Assembly: GCF_013911085.1 (NCBI RefSeq)
Contig: NZ_JACERN010000039.1
Location: 1-64,000 of the forward strand
Length of the DNA stretch: 64,000 bases
Direction of reading: 5' to 3'
Source: Aquitalea aquatica
GTDB lineage: Bacteria; Pseudomonadota; Gammaproteobacteria; Burkholderiales; Chromobacteriaceae
Part shown: one piece after another, positions 1 to 9,405 of the stretch
Layout: the number at the start of each line of letters is the position of its first letter
How positions within the stretch are numbered: position 1 is the first letter of the stretch
Position numbers and translations under genes: made by a program
Notes under the pieces: generated by a model
Seen by the model: the letters and a program-made list of their open reading frames with translations, nothing else
Told to the model about the DNA's origin: nothing
Databases searched by the model: none

Positions 1-62
1 AACGCCTTAGCGCCGATGATAGTGTGGCATTCGCCATGTGAAAGTAGGACACCGCCAGACTC
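1..62 (+). rRNA. rrf: 5S ribosomal RNA, 3' part (gene begins before the window)
   Basis: The first ~60 bases match the conserved 3' half of bacterial 5S rRNA: the TAGCGCCGATG block, then AGTGTGG, then a GTGAAAGTAGGACACCGCC stretch like the E. coli 3' end. The 5' half lies outside the window. An intrinsic terminator follows at once, as expected for the last gene of an rrn operon. The exact 3' end is estimated from where helix I should close. Confidence 0.9.
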
Positions 63-71
63 CCCATTAGA

Positions 72-99
72 AGCCCAGCTCATCCGAGCTGGGCTTTTT
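72..99 (+). terminator. Intrinsic terminator of the rRNA operon
   Basis: The perfect 9-bp stem AGCCCAGCT/AGCTGGGCT encloses a 6-base loop and runs into a T-tract. It lies about 10 bases after the 5S end and no other plus-strand gene precedes it. Confidence 0.9.
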
Positions 100-271
100 G
101 CGTTGGAGTGCTGCATTGCGGCCGTTCGCGCCGCTGCTGATGCCCGCACAGCCGCCACCTGGGCGGCTTTGTTATGTCGACTGCCTGGTTTGGCGGGGTA
201 CTACGGTGACCTACCTGCCCGTGAGGGCAGCAAACGGCTATGATGTTGCTGTCATTGACAGGAGGTGCATC

Positions 272-1894
272 ATGGCCCGAATTCTGTTCTGTATCCTTTC
301 CTTGTTGCTGCCTTGGCTGGTGCAGGCGGCGGAGCCACGGCTGGCACCAGATAGCTGGGAACAGCAACGCACGCTGGTGCTGGGAGGGCAGCCGGTTTAT
401 CTGTTCATGGCCAAAGAGGGGGAGTTGACTGCCCAGCAACGCGTGGCCAGGGTGCAGGCCCGCCTGCAGGTACTGGAGACGGCAGACGCCAGCCATCCGG
501 TTGAAGCGACGCCATACGGGCAGGGAGCTAGTGCGGGCTACCGGCTGTCGGTCAATGGGAAGTCGCTGTTCAATATTGTTGCCGGTGATCTGGATCCGGC
601 GGATGGCCTGAGCTTGCAGCAGTCTGCCAGTAATGTGCAGCAGCGGCTGAATGCCTTACGACTGGCCTATCTTGAAGAACACTCTTCGGGAGCGCTCGCC
701 ACGGCACTGGCGCTGAGCCTGGCTGGCAGCGTGCTGTTTGCAGCGCTGCTTTATCTGATCATGGTTTTGCGTCAGCGAGCCTTGCTGCGTGTATCGCATC
801 GACATGCGCTATTTCCCGGTTGGCTCAGCAAGCGGCAGACACTGGGACGGCTGCTGCAGCGCGCCGAAGGCAGCATCATCAACCTGACCACCGGTCTGTG
901 CGTCATTTTCCTGAGTTATCTGTGGCTAACCTGGCTGCTGGGGCGCTTCCCCTATACCTTGCCCTGGAGTCGTCGCCTGGGCAGTTTCCTGTGGCAGCTG
1001 GTCGCAACGTTGGGCTCTGATGCGCTCAGTGCGGTCCCTGGGCTGCTGACGGTGGGCTTGATCTTCCTGTTTACCCGTTTGTTGACCCGTGGTCTGCAAC
1101 TGATCTTCGACATGGCTGAGCGTGGCCAGTTGCGTTTTCCCGGCCTGCATCCGGAGACAGCCGGTGCTACGCGCCGCTTACTGGGGGTGGTGCTCTGGCT
1201 GTTTGCGCTGACCGTTGCCTATCCCTATCTGCCCGGAGCCGACTCTGATGCGTTCAAGGGAATGAGCGTATTTTTTGGCTTGCTGGTTACCTTGGGTTCG
1301 GCCGGCATCATGAACCATGCGATGAGTGGCCTGGTACTGGTGTATTCGCGCGCCTTGCGACCGGGCGACTTTGTGCGCATTGGTGATGTAGAGGGGGTGG
1401 TAACCGAACTCAGTGCCCTGTCCACCAAGATACTGACTCGCCAGGAGCACGAAGTGACCCTGCCCAATGCGGTCGTGGTGGGTGGCAAGGTGGAGAATTA
1501 CAGCCGTACCAGCCCGGGGCGGGGCCTGATGCTGACGACCACGGTCACCATTGGTTACGACACGCCGTGGCGCCAGGTCAAAGCCATGCTGGAGCTGGCA
1601 GCACACCGCACCTCACTGGCCGACCACTCAGAAGCCGTGGTGGTGCGGCAGTTGAATCTGCAGGATTTCTATGTCGAGTATGAACTGCAATTGCGGGCGC
1701 TAGCCGATGCTTTGCCGCAGGCAGTGCGCAGTGAGCTGCACGGGCATATTCAGGATACCTTCAACGAATTCGGTGTGCAGATCATGTCGCCACATTTCAT
1801 GGATCAACCGGAGCAGCCTGTCATGGTGCCTGCCGCACAGTGGTATGCTGCGCCAGCCCGCCCGGCTAGGGCAGAGGGCGATCAGACCGCTTAA
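272..1894 (+). CDS. MscS-family mechanosensitive ion channel
   Basis: This 540-aa inner-membrane protein should open under membrane tension and release solutes during osmotic downshock. It begins with a signal-like hydrophobic segment (residues ~3-19, ending VQAA). A soluble domain of ~115 residues follows, then about five membrane segments between residues ~140 and 355. The MscS core comes next: a pore-lining helix (~331-360) leading into the beta domain with RPGDFVRIGDVEG, LPNAVVV and NYSR, and a C-terminal alpha/beta domain. The start at 272 is preferred because GGAGG lies 6 bases upstream and the signal peptide begins there; the frame is open further upstream without such support. It is longer than E. 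coli MscS (286 aa), as in YbiO/YnaI-type relatives. Single-gene unit. Confidence 0.85.
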   Translation: MARILFCILSLLLPWLVQAAEPRLAPDSWEQQRTLVLGGQPVYLFMAKEGELTAQQRVARVQARLQVLETADASHPVEATPYGQGASAGYRLSVNGKSLFNIVAGDLDPADGLSLQQSASNVQQRLNALRLAYLEEHSSGALATALALSLAGSVLFAALLYLIMVLRQRALLRVSHRHALFPGWLSKRQTLGRLLQRAEGSIINLTTGLCVIFLSYLWLTWLLGRFPYTLPWSRRLGSFLWQLVATLGSDALSAVPGLLTVGLIFLFTRLLTRGLQLIFDMAERGQLRFPGLHPETAGATRRLLGVVLWLFALTVAYPYLPGADSDAFKGMSVFFGLLVTLGSAGIMNHAMSGLVLVYSRALRPGDFVRIGDVEGVVTELSALSTKILTRQEHEVTLPNAVVVGGKVENYSRTSPGRGLMLTTTVTIGYDTPWRQVKAMLELAAHRTSLADHSEAVVVRQLNLQDFYVEYELQLRALADALPQAVRSELHGHIQDTFNEFGVQIMSPHFMDQPEQPVMVPAAQWYAAPARPARAEGDQTA

Positions 1895-2144
1895 CTGTTT
1901 GTCATGAATTGTGTGAAATCTGCTGTATGGAACCTCATTGGCATCGGTATGGGCTTGGCCGGAGCTATCTGGGCTTTTACGAGCGGTAATTTATATTAAT
2001 TGTTTAATTTATCGCTGATTTTATCAATGAATAACGGCGCAATGCTTGCCTGATGATGTGGCTTACTGCTATACCAAAAGCGTAAATTATCGCATTGCTG
2101 CCGGCCTTCCCCTTCCCGGTGGCCATCTGCCGAGGGATACCGCA

Positions 2145-3335
2145 ATGTCGTCGCTGCCAATGAGGCTGTTGATCCTGGAAGACCAGGTGATTCTGCGCAA
2201 GTTGATTTCCCGCCAGACCGGCTTTTTCAGCCGCCATGCCACCCAGATCGATGAATTCAGCGACCCGGCCGAAGCGCTGCGCAGCGCAGCGGAAATCAGC
2301 TATGACCTGATCATTACCGATATCGGCATGCCGGGTATGAATGGCATCGATTTCATCAAGAATCTCAGTGCCATCGGTTGTCGGTCCTCGCTGTTGATCA
2401 TTTCCGGTTATGACGACCGTACCTTGCACACCATTGCCGGCATGGCCCGCCAGCAGGGTATCAGCAGCGTACATTTCCTGTGCAAGCCCTACAGCATCGA
2501 CCAGTTTCTGGATAGGCTCAACGCGGTCTTTGCCGATCTGGAGCAACGGGCGCTTACCTGCCCGCTTGATCTGCAGCAGCTGTGGCAGGACTGTACCAGC
2601 CAGCCCCTGCAGCTGGAATTTAAGCCCGTACTAAGCCGCAATCTGCAGCAGCTGCGTGGCATGCAGTTGACCGCCATGCGGCTGCCCAGCGGGCTGTTGT
2701 CGCTGGATGCCGCGCTCTATCGCCAGCTGGCGGTCAATCCGCAATTGCCAGTGCTGATTCTGGAAGTAGTCATGGAGCAGCTGGCCCAATTGCTCGCCAG
2801 CCTGCCGCTGGAGCAGCGCCAGCATTGTTTGTTCAGCCTTTATCTGGATGGGGATTGCCTGGCTAACGACAATCTGTTCGACCGTTACAACAGCATATTG
2901 CGCCAATATGGCGTCCAGCCTGGGCAGATCGGCTTTCTGCTGGCCGATGGCATGCATGGGCAGCGTTCAGCACTGTGCTTTGAGAATATTGCCAAATTGA
3001 AGTACTTCGGTTTTTCGCTGCTGGCAGATCAACTGGGTGAAGGTGGGCTGACGGTGGGGAATCTGCTGCGCTTGCCGCTGGATGGCGTGTGTATCTCAGC
3101 CAGCACCTTGCGTCAGCTGCGCTTGCAGGCTGTGGATATGCCGGCACTGCTGCAATGTTGCGGCCTGGCTTTGCCGCAGTTGACCATTACCGGGATTGAT
3201 ATGGAAACTGACCTTGAGCTGTTGGACGGGCTGGAAGACTGCAGTGTCAGTGGCGAACAGATAGCCCTGCAGATGAGCCGCAGCGAACTATCATCTTATT
3301 TACAGCAACAGACTGCCGGCAAGCTCATGCACTAG
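2145..3335 (+). CDS. Response regulator with receiver domain and degenerate EAL domain
   Basis: This 396-aa protein has an N-terminal CheY-like receiver (residues ~5-130; phosphoacceptor Asp59 in IITDIGMPG, conserved Lys in FLCKPYS). A C-terminal region of ~240 residues has the length and pattern of an EAL phosphodiesterase domain. The signature is lost: where active enzymes have QP...EAL it reads FKPVL...LTAM, and the metal-binding acidic motifs are not evident. It is probably a non-catalytic c-di-GMP sensor or protein-interaction domain. The ATG at 2145 has a GAGGG element 8 bases upstream; an in-frame ATG at 2046 is less likely. It heads a cluster with a receiver protein and a hybrid kinase, recalling RocR/RocS-type systems. 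The partner assignment is inference. Confidence 0.75.
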   Translation: MSSLPMRLLILEDQVILRKLISRQTGFFSRHATQIDEFSDPAEALRSAAEISYDLIITDIGMPGMNGIDFIKNLSAIGCRSSLLIISGYDDRTLHTIAGMARQQGISSVHFLCKPYSIDQFLDRLNAVFADLEQRALTCPLDLQQLWQDCTSQPLQLEFKPVLSRNLQQLRGMQLTAMRLPSGLLSLDAALYRQLAVNPQLPVLILEVVMEQLAQLLASLPLEQRQHCLFSLYLDGDCLANDNLFDRYNSILRQYGVQPGQIGFLLADGMHGQRSALCFENIAKLKYFGFSLLADQLGEGGLTVGNLLRLPLDGVCISASTLRQLRLQAVDMPALLQCCGLALPQLTITGIDMETDLELLDGLEDCSVSGEQIALQMSRSELSSYLQQQTAGKLMH

Positions 3336-3376
3336 ACCGGCAGCGTATCGATGTCCCGCCATGCAAAGGGGTGAAT

Positions 3377-4114
3377 ATGTCTAACGAGCTGGAAAAACTC
3401 AAGATACTGGTGGTGGACGACCAGTCACTGGTCAGGACGCTGGTCAGTCAGTCCTTGCAGTCCATGGGTATCCGGGCTGAAAACATCTCGCAGGCACCGG
3501 ATGGTAGCACCGCCATGCGCACGCTGGACATGCGCATGGTTGACCTGGTGCTGTGCGATGTGGAAATGAAACCGATGAACGGCCTGGATCTGCTCAAGGA
3601 ACTGCGCTGCGGCCATACCATGAATGCGTCCAATCTGCCTTTCATCATTCTGTCCGGGCACGCTGATCGCGGTAATGTCACGGTAGCGGTGCAGCTGCAT
3701 GCCGATGGTTTTGTGGTGAAGCCCCCCAAGCCGGTGGATGTGGAAAAAGCTATTTCGCAGGCTTTGCGTCGCACCCGACCAGAGGTGGACCCCTTCAGTT
3801 ACTACGGCGTGGATACCGGCACGGATTACGACAAGAAAGTGTTCCGCCGCCTGTTTGAACCTCGCCCGGAAGACCTGCCTGATGGGCCGAATGAAACGGT
3901 TACCGTAAACAGTGCCAAGCCGGGAGCGGTACTGGCTGAGGACCTGTTCAGCAAGAGCGGTCACCTGCTGCTGCCACGTGGTGCCAGCATTTCTGCCAAC
4001 CAGCTGGCGGTACTGCGCAACTACAGCGACCGCTATGGCGTGCATCAGCTGGTGGTTGAAAAAGTCGTGGAGGCCACCGCCGATGGCGACCCCGCCTCCG
4101 AGCCGACCGGCTGA
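3377..4114 (+). CDS. Receiver-domain response regulator with short C-terminal output module
   Basis: The protein has 245 aa. Residues ~8-130 form a receiver domain (ILVVDDQ acidic pocket, Asp61 in [10 protein letters not shown], later Lys in VVKPPKP). No DNA-binding HTH is seen. The C-terminal ~100 residues contain a [20 protein letters not shown] module, a pattern common next to HD-GYP and receiver domains, here without the HD-GYP domain. The ATG at 3377 has AGGGG about 6 bases upstream; a GTG at 3371 is an alternative. It lies between the REC-EAL gene (41 bases) and the hybrid kinase (26 bases), so the three are very likely one operon and phosphorelay. Confidence 0.75.
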   Translation: MSNELEKLKILVVDDQSLVRTLVSQSLQSMGIRAENISQAPDGSTAMRTLDMRMVDLVLCDVEMKPMNGLDLLKELRCGHTMNASNLPFIILSGHADRGNVTVAVQLHADGFVVKPPKPVDVEKAISQALRRTRPEVDPFSYYGVDTGTDYDKKVFRRLFEPRPEDLPDGPNETVTVNSAKPGAVLAEDLFSKSGHLLLPRGASISANQLAVLRNYSDRYGVHQLVVEKVVEATADGDPASEPTG

Positions 4115-4140
4115 AACAGACTGCCCGCAGGGGAGAGTGC

Positions 4141-7100
4141 ATGGCCACTATCAGCAACAAGGCAAGCCAGACCTTATCCATTGGCAGGGCGGTAATCGCC
4201 ATCGTGGTGTTGCTGGGGGTCTTCCAGATTGGCTGGGTGGCCAGATTGCTGTCGGTCTCATGGCAGCACTATCAGCAAGCAGTCGCGCTGGCCGAAGTGC
4301 ACCAGATCCGTACCAAGCTGTATACCGCTGCCGATCTGCTGCGGCGTGAGGCCATACTCAGCCGCAGCCTGCTGTATCGCAGCCATCCACCGTTTCCACA
4401 GGAACGCAGTCAACTGCAGCTGCTGCGCACACAGGCCGATCACTGGATGGAGCTGGCACTGGCCGCCGGGCAGCGTGATGTGGTGAGCGAGCAGCGTGCC
4501 AAGCTGGCCATGGTGCAGATGCAATTGGACAGTTTCCGCAACTTGCGGTCAGAGGTGGACATGCGCCTTGGCCCGGCCTGGGGCCAGGACGAAACCCTGG
4601 GTTATGCCGAAGAATTGTCTTCCCGCCATCTGCAGGATGCCATTGATAACGTTCTGCTCGGCATGAACGGCCAGATGAAATGGACTGCCCCGGCAGGGCT
4701 CTACATCAATATGGACATTGCCCAGAGCAGCTGGAGCATAGGCCATACCCTGCGCACCACGGCAACCGCCTTGTTGCTGCGCAGCGAGCTGGATTCACCG
4801 CTGAGCGAGACAGAAGAGGGCGACCTGCAGTCGCGGCTGGACCTGAGTAATCTGATGTTGCAGCAGCTGCGGGTGGATGCCGGCCATATTGAAGACTCGC
4901 AGCTGGCCGACAGCCTGCGTGGTATCACCGATTCCGCCCTGACCCTGCACATGCTCAACAAGCAGCAATTGCAGCAGCAACAAGAGCACCAGAGCATGCG
5001 GAGCATGCAAAGCGCCATGCAGTCGCTGTTGGACAAGGTACAACAGGAAAGCTGGGCGCTGTTCCAGAATGCCAACCGTCTGTGTGCTGAGCAGATTCAA
5101 CAAGCGCTAGCTGATTATCGCCGCCAGCTGATCCATGACAGCCTGCTGGGGCTGGCGATACTGGGGCTGGCGCTGATACTGCTGTACAGCATGACCAAGC
5201 GGGTGCTCAAGCCGCTCAACCACCTGCAAAGCATGCTGGATGCTGCGGGTGACGCCATCATGACCATCAGCCAGCAAGGCCGTGTGCTATCGGCCAATGC
5301 CGGTGCGCAACGACTGTTCGGCACCAGCGGGCAAGAACTGGAAGGCCTGCCCATCAGCCAGCTACTGCGGCTGCAACAGTCATTGGCCAACACCCTGCTG
5401 GCCGCCAGCGAACTGGGTAGCCAGGTACTGCAAGGCGAGGGGATCAAGCTGAACGGTGAGTTGTTCTTCGCTGGTATTACCCTCAGTACCTTTCGTACTT
5501 CGGCGGCGGAAAAAGTATTCATGCTCATCGTGCGGGACGAGCATCAGCGCCGTATTGCCGAGAACTCGCTGGAGCACAATCTGAGCATGCTGTCGGCCAT
5601 TTCCCATGTGGAAAATCTCATGCTCAGCCGCTGGCCGCGCAAACAGGTGCTGGACCAGCTACTACAAGAATTCATCCGCTTCAGCCAGGCCGAACAAGGT
5701 TTCATGCTGGTGCTGGCCGAGTTCCCGGACGACCGTTTCGAAATCCACCTGCAGGCCGGCCAGTGGCCGGCTACCTTGCCACCGCTGGAAGAGCTGTCCC
5801 ACGAGGCTGAGCCGCTGACCTGGCTGCTGCATAGGCTGGCTGAGATGCCGTCATGGATTACCCTGCCGGTGTCGATGGATGACGATGTGTCGGCGCTGAT
5901 CTGCCTGCTGCAGCCAGATCTGGCCATGTTGGGCAAGGGCATTCAGCCGCTGGTTGGTGCCTATGCCAATATTCTTGGTTTTTTCGACGAAGAAGACCGG
6001 CGTATGCTGTCCGAATCGCAATTGCGCTCGGTATTACAGGAAGAAGAAGCCATTTATTCGGCCTCGCCAGTCGGCCTGCTCCGGCTCAACGAGCAGATGC
6101 AGATCGTCCGCGCCAACCGCATGGCCGAAGACATCTTCAGCCAGGGGGGCAATATGTTGCCCGGCATGCATTTGATGGAGTTGCTGGCCTCCGACCAGAG
6201 CTGGTTCGACCTGACCAGCCAGCTCAACAGCATGGCGCAATACCAGAGCAAGCTGCGTTGCGAACTGGAATGTCTGGGGGCCGATGGCCGGCCCATCTGG
6301 GTGCTGTTCGAGGGCATGCTGCTGTTTCCCGACCGGCCGCGCGAGGGCACCATTCTGGCCTGTCTGGATATTACCGAGCGCAAGCTGGCGGAATTCGAAC
6401 TGCGCATGGCGCGCGACCAGGCCAATGCGGCCAACCGGGCCAAGAGCTCCTTCCTTGCCACCATGAGCCATGAAATCCGCACCCCGATGAACGGCGTGCT
6501 GGGCATGCTGGAATTGCTGACCATGACACCGCTCAATCCCGAGCAGAAAGACAGCGTCAGCACCATTCAGGAATCGGCCCGTACTCTGCTGCGGCTGATT
6601 GACGACATCCTGGATTTTTCCAAGATCGAGGCCGACAAGCTGGAGGTCGTGCTGACACCCACGGCAGTCAAACCCTTGCTGGAACAGGTGCGGACCCTAT
6701 ACGCAGAAACAGCCGCCGCCAAGGGCTTGCAACTGAAGCTGGAGGTGGACGAGCGGCTGGCACCGGCACTATTGCTGGACCCCCTGCGCCTGCGCCAGAT
6801 CCTGCAGAATTTTGTCAGCAATGCTGTCAAGTTCACCGCCAATGGCGGCATCACTCTGCGGGTGGAGGTGCTGGAACAGGAGTTTGCCGCACAGACCCTG
6901 CGTTTTGACATCATCGATAGTGGCATCGGCATTTCACAGGAAAATCTGAGCCGGTTGTTCGAGCCGTTTACCCAGGCGGAGTCGGATACCAGCCGGCGTT
7001 TTGGCGGCACCGGGCTGGGGCTGGCCATCTGCCGCCGGTTGGCTGGCCTGATGGGTGGACATGTCGAGCTGGAAAGCCAGCCTGGCGAGGGAACCCGTGC

Positions 7101-7980
7101 TTCGCTGCTGCTGGTGGCCAATATCGTGGACGCGGCCGAGCTGCCGGCGATCGAGGCTGACCGTGCCCAGCAGCCAGCAGCTGCGCCGGATACGCCACAT
7201 GGCGCGGTTTTGCCCATTCTGTTTGCCGAAGACAATCCCACCAATCGCAAACTCACGCTGCGCCAGCTGGAGAAATTGGGCTATACCGCTGAGTGTGCCG
7301 AAGATGGTGCGCAAGCCTACGCCATGTGGCAGGCCGGTCATTACAGCCTGTTGCTGACCGACTGCCACATGCCGGTGACCGACGGCTACGAACTGGCGCG
7401 GCTGATTCGTGCCTATGAGGCGGAGCATGCCGAGCGCGGTCGCCTGCCCATCATTGCCTGTACCGCCAATGCCGGGCAGGAAGAGCTGCACAAGACCAGC
7501 GCTGCCGGCATGGATGATTTTCTGACCAAGCCGTTGGCCATTAATGTGCTATCGGCCATGCTGGATAAATGGCTGCACCAACCGCAGGAGAATGTGATGT
7601 CCGACACCCACGAGCAGACACCCAATAGCGCCGCCCTCTGTCCGATCGACCGCTCCGTGCTGGAGGTCTACAGCGATGGTGAGCTGTCGGTCGAGCTGGA
7701 AATCCTGCACGACTTCGAACAGGCCAATCGCGAAGACATCGCCGCGCTGCGCAAGGCGGCAGCCGAGGTCAATGTCGAGCAGCTGGCCTGGGCGGCGCAC
7801 CGGATCAAGGGGGCCAGTCGCATGGTGGGGGCCAATGCCATGGGTGATGCCGCCGAACGGGTGGAGAAGTCGGCCAAGGCCGGCCAGGGCGAGCAGGCGG
7901 TGGCACTGCTCACCGAGCTGGAAGGCGCGCTGGGCGAATTTGAACACTGGCTGCAACAGCAGGACACCGCCAGCGTATAA
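4141..7980 (+). CDS. Hybrid sensor histidine kinase/response regulator with Hpt domain
   Basis: This 1279-aa multidomain membrane kinase has TM1 at residues ~18-38, a periplasmic helical sensor region of ~290 residues, and TM2 at ~335-355. PAS-like domains follow at ~365-460 and ~625-755 with a GAF-like stretch between. The kinase core has His777 in [13 protein letters not shown] boxes [16 protein letters not shown] and [10 protein letters not shown] receiver domain has phosphoacceptor Asp1074 (LLTDCHMP), and a C-terminal Hpt domain has His1220 ([10 protein letters not shown]). The whole His-Asp-His relay lies in one chain, and the final phosphate probably goes to the two receiver proteins encoded just upstream. 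A GGGGAG element precedes the ATG. The signal sensed is unknown. Confidence 0.9.
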   Translation: MATISNKASQTLSIGRAVIAIVVLLGVFQIGWVARLLSVSWQHYQQAVALAEVHQIRTKLYTAADLLRREAILSRSLLYRSHPPFPQERSQLQLLRTQADHWMELALAAGQRDVVSEQRAKLAMVQMQLDSFRNLRSEVDMRLGPAWGQDETLGYAEELSSRHLQDAIDNVLLGMNGQMKWTAPAGLYINMDIAQSSWSIGHTLRTTATALLLRSELDSPLSETEEGDLQSRLDLSNLMLQQLRVDAGHIEDSQLADSLRGITDSALTLHMLNKQQLQQQQEHQSMRSMQSAMQSLLDKVQQESWALFQNANRLCAEQIQQALADYRRQLIHDSLLGLAILGLALILLYSMTKRVLKPLNHLQSMLDAAGDAIMTISQQGRVLSANAGAQRLFGTSGQELEGLPISQLLRLQQSLANTLLAASELGSQVLQGEGIKLNGELFFAGITLSTFRTSAAEKVFMLIVRDEHQRRIAENSLEHNLSMLSAISHVENLMLSRWPRKQVLDQLLQEFIRFSQAEQGFMLVLAEFPDDRFEIHLQAGQWPATLPPLEELSHEAEPLTWLLHRLAEMPSWITLPVSMDDDVSALICLLQPDLAMLGKGIQPLVGAYANILGFFDEEDRRMLSESQLRSVLQEEEAIYSASPVGLLRLNEQMQIVRANRMAEDIFSQGGNMLPGMHLMELLASDQSWFDLTSQLNSMAQYQSKLRCELECLGADGRPIWVLFEGMLLFPDRPREGTILACLDITERKLAEFELRMARDQANAANRAKSSFLATMSHEIRTPMNGVLGMLELLTMTPLNPEQKDSVSTIQESARTLLRLIDDILDFSKIEADKLEVVLTPTAVKPLLEQVRTLYAETAAAKGLQLKLEVDERLAPALLLDPLRLRQILQNFVSNAVKFTANGGITLRVEVLEQEFAAQTLRFDIIDSGIGISQENLSRLFEPFTQAESDTSRRFGGTGLGLAICRRLAGLMGGHVELESQPGEGTRASLLLVANIVDAAELPAIEADRAQQPAAAPDTPHGAVLPILFAEDNPTNRKLTLRQLEKLGYTAECAEDGAQAYAMWQAGHYSLLLTDCHMPVTDGYELARLIRAYEAEHAERGRLPIIACTANAGQEELHKTSAAGMDDFLTKPLAINVLSAMLDKWLHQPQENVMSDTHEQTPNSAALCPIDRSVLEVYSDGELSVELEILHDFEQANREDIAALRKAAAEVNVEQLAWAAHRIKGASRMVGANAMGDAAERVEKSAKAGQGEQAVALLTELEGALGEFEHWLQQQDTASV

Positions 7981-7989
7981 GCCGGCGGG

Positions 7990-8907
7990 TTACATGCTGC
8001 GGCTGATTGCTTCGCTGCGTTCCAGCGTGGCAATCAGCCAGTCGCGGAAGGCGCGAATCTTAGGCTGCTGTGCCATTTCGTGCGAATACATCAGGTAGTA
8101 GGCCCACTCGGTTTCCAGCACGGTATCAAACGGAATCACCAGTTTGCCGCGCTGGATATCGTCATTCACCATCGACACCTGCGCCAGCGTCACCCCCATG
8201 CCTGCGGCTGCCGCATGCAGTGCATATTCCAGCGCATCAAAGGTCACACCGCTTTCCGAATTCAGCGAGTTCACCCCCGCCAGCTTCAGCCAGCGATCCC
8301 ATACGTCCTGATCGCGCCAGGGATGCAGCAGGGTGTGGTATTGCAGATCTTCCGGCGTACGCAGCGGATGTGCACCTTGCAGCAGGGCTGGAGAACAGAC
8401 CGGCACCAGTTTTTCGCGGCAGATGCATTCGATGCGCATGTCGGTGGACACTTCCGGCCGTGCCATGCCGATGATGGCCAGATCATACTCAGCCCGGTTG
8501 AAGGGCTTGTCGTGAATCAGCTGGGTAATCAGGTGCAGGGTGTATTCCGGATAACGGGTCTGGAAGTCCGGCAGATTAGGCAGCACCCAGCGCATGGCCG
8601 GAGTAGGGGGGATGCGTACACGCAGGCCACTCTGGCGCAGTCGCAGCATTTCACTGGCTTCATGCAAGAGCTGGAAGGCATCGCGCGCCGGTTTCACCAG
8701 CGCCTCACCCTCGGCGGTCAGCGCCAGCCCACGCGCCTGACGAATGAACAAGCTGGTGCCGTAGAACTCTTCCAGCGTCTGCACATGGCGGCTGACTGCG
8801 CCCTGGGTCAGATGCAGCGAAGTGGCGGCACGGGTAAAGGACAGGTGTTCCGCCGCAGCGACAAAAACACGCAGTGCGTTAAGAGGAGGCAGTTTCATCG
8901 GATTCAT
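7990..8907 (-). CDS. LysR-family transcriptional regulator, GcvA-like
   Basis: This 305-aa protein has an N-terminal winged HTH (KLPPLNALRVFVAAAEHLSFT, then LTQGAVSRHVQTLE) and a LysR substrate-binding domain. The opening LPPLNALR-F-AAA is typical of the GcvA/AmpR/TrpI subgroup. In enterobacteria GcvA controls glycine cleavage genes and the divergent small RNA gcvB. Here too the upstream side holds a likely small RNA gene on the opposite strand. No glycine-cleavage genes are in the window, so the metabolic role stays open. No strong Shine-Dalgarno decides between the ATG at 8907 and the next in-frame ATG at 8898. It ends 9 bases from the end of the convergent hybrid kinase gene. Confidence 0.8.
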   Translation of the reverse strand: MNPMKLPPLNALRVFVAAAEHLSFTRAATSLHLTQGAVSRHVQTLEEFYGTSLFIRQARGLALTAEGEALVKPARDAFQLLHEASEMLRLRQSGLRVRIPPTPAMRWVLPNLPDFQTRYPEYTLHLITQLIHDKPFNRAEYDLAIIGMARPEVSTDMRIECICREKLVPVCSPALLQGAHPLRTPEDLQYHTLLHPWRDQDVWDRWLKLAGVNSLNSESGVTFDALEYALHAAAAGMGVTLAQVSMVNDDIQRGKLVIPFDTVLETEWAYYLMYSHEMAQQPKIRAFRDWLIATLERSEAISRSM

Positions 8908-8982
8908 GTCGTTTAATCATGGCTGGCATGATTATAACTGCTTTGCCAGTTTCGCAGTGGCTGCTTATCCTTGCGGCTAGCT

Positions 8983-8997
8983 CATTGATAATCAATG
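8983..8997. promoter_or_regulatory. 7-1-7 palindrome overlapping a sigma70-like -10 element
   Basis: CATTGATAATCAATG is a perfect 7-1-7 inverted repeat. Its centre contains GATAAT (8987-8992), a good -10 hexamer on the plus strand with a weak CTTATC-like -35 17 bases upstream. It lies 76 bases from the divergent LysR start. It could be an operator for that LysR protein or a Fur-like site; the sequence alone cannot say which. Confidence 0.5.
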
Positions 8998-8998
8998 C

Positions 8999-9227
8999 AA
9001 AGCGTTTGCTCGCTTCAGTTGAAGCATTTTGTTGTGCAAACCTGGCTCCTGTGGGGTTTTTGTACGAGGGATGTCCTCAATGCATGGATAATCTGCTGGC
9101 CGGCAGGCTGCCGCCAGCAAGACGAAATCACTTGGCGGGTGCCGTTGCGGCAGCGCCAGCAGTTTTCCACCCATCTCCACGTTGGGAACGGCCGGGTCTT
9201 ACCTCTGGGACCTGGCCGATTTTTTTT
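8999..9227 (+). ncRNA. Candidate GcvB-like small regulatory RNA
   Basis: The transcript is predicted to run from just after the -10 element to the terminator T-tract, about 230 nt, with no credible reading frame. Visible structure: hairpin 9012-9025 (GCTTC/GAAGC); an unpaired GU-rich stretch 9026-9042 containing TTTTGTTGTGCAAACC; a 10-bp hairpin 9095-9118 with one bulged C; hairpin 9140-9152 (TGCCG/CGGCA); and the terminator hairpin. E. coli GcvB is ~205 nt, transcribed divergently from gcvA, has several hairpins and a GU-rich seed with TTGTTGTGTTTGCAA. Location, orientation, length and seed all agree. The GcvB identity is inferred; existence of some RNA is better supported because the strong terminator serves no plus-strand protein gene. 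Confidence 0.55.
9189..9227 (+). terminator. Intrinsic terminator of the candidate small RNA
   Basis: A 10-bp stem, CGGCCGGGTC against GACCTGGCCG with one G-T pair, is followed by A and a run of T. The nearest upstream plus-strand protein gene is the hybrid kinase, more than 1.2 kb away beyond a minus-strand gene, so this terminator needs its own transcript. Confidence 0.85.
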
Positions 9228-9261
9228 ATCCATTTGCGGTGGCCTGTCTGGCAAACAGGCA

Positions 9262-9286
9262 AGAAAAAAGGCCACTTGCGTGGCCT
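9262..9286 (-). terminator. Intrinsic terminator of hemA-prfA
   Basis: Read on the minus strand, the 7-bp stem AGGCCAC/GTGGCCT with a GCAA loop is followed by a T-run. It lies ~120 bases after the prfA stop and faces the small-RNA terminator, forming a convergent pair. Confidence 0.8.
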
Positions 9287-9405
9287 GAAGATTCGGAGAA
9301 AAAGCCGCAGGACCGGATGAACCGGCCCCCTTGCGGACAAGGGCTGCTTTTTCGGGGTCAGAGTGTACAACGATGTCCGCTGCGGGGCAAACCGCGCAGC
9401 GTCGA

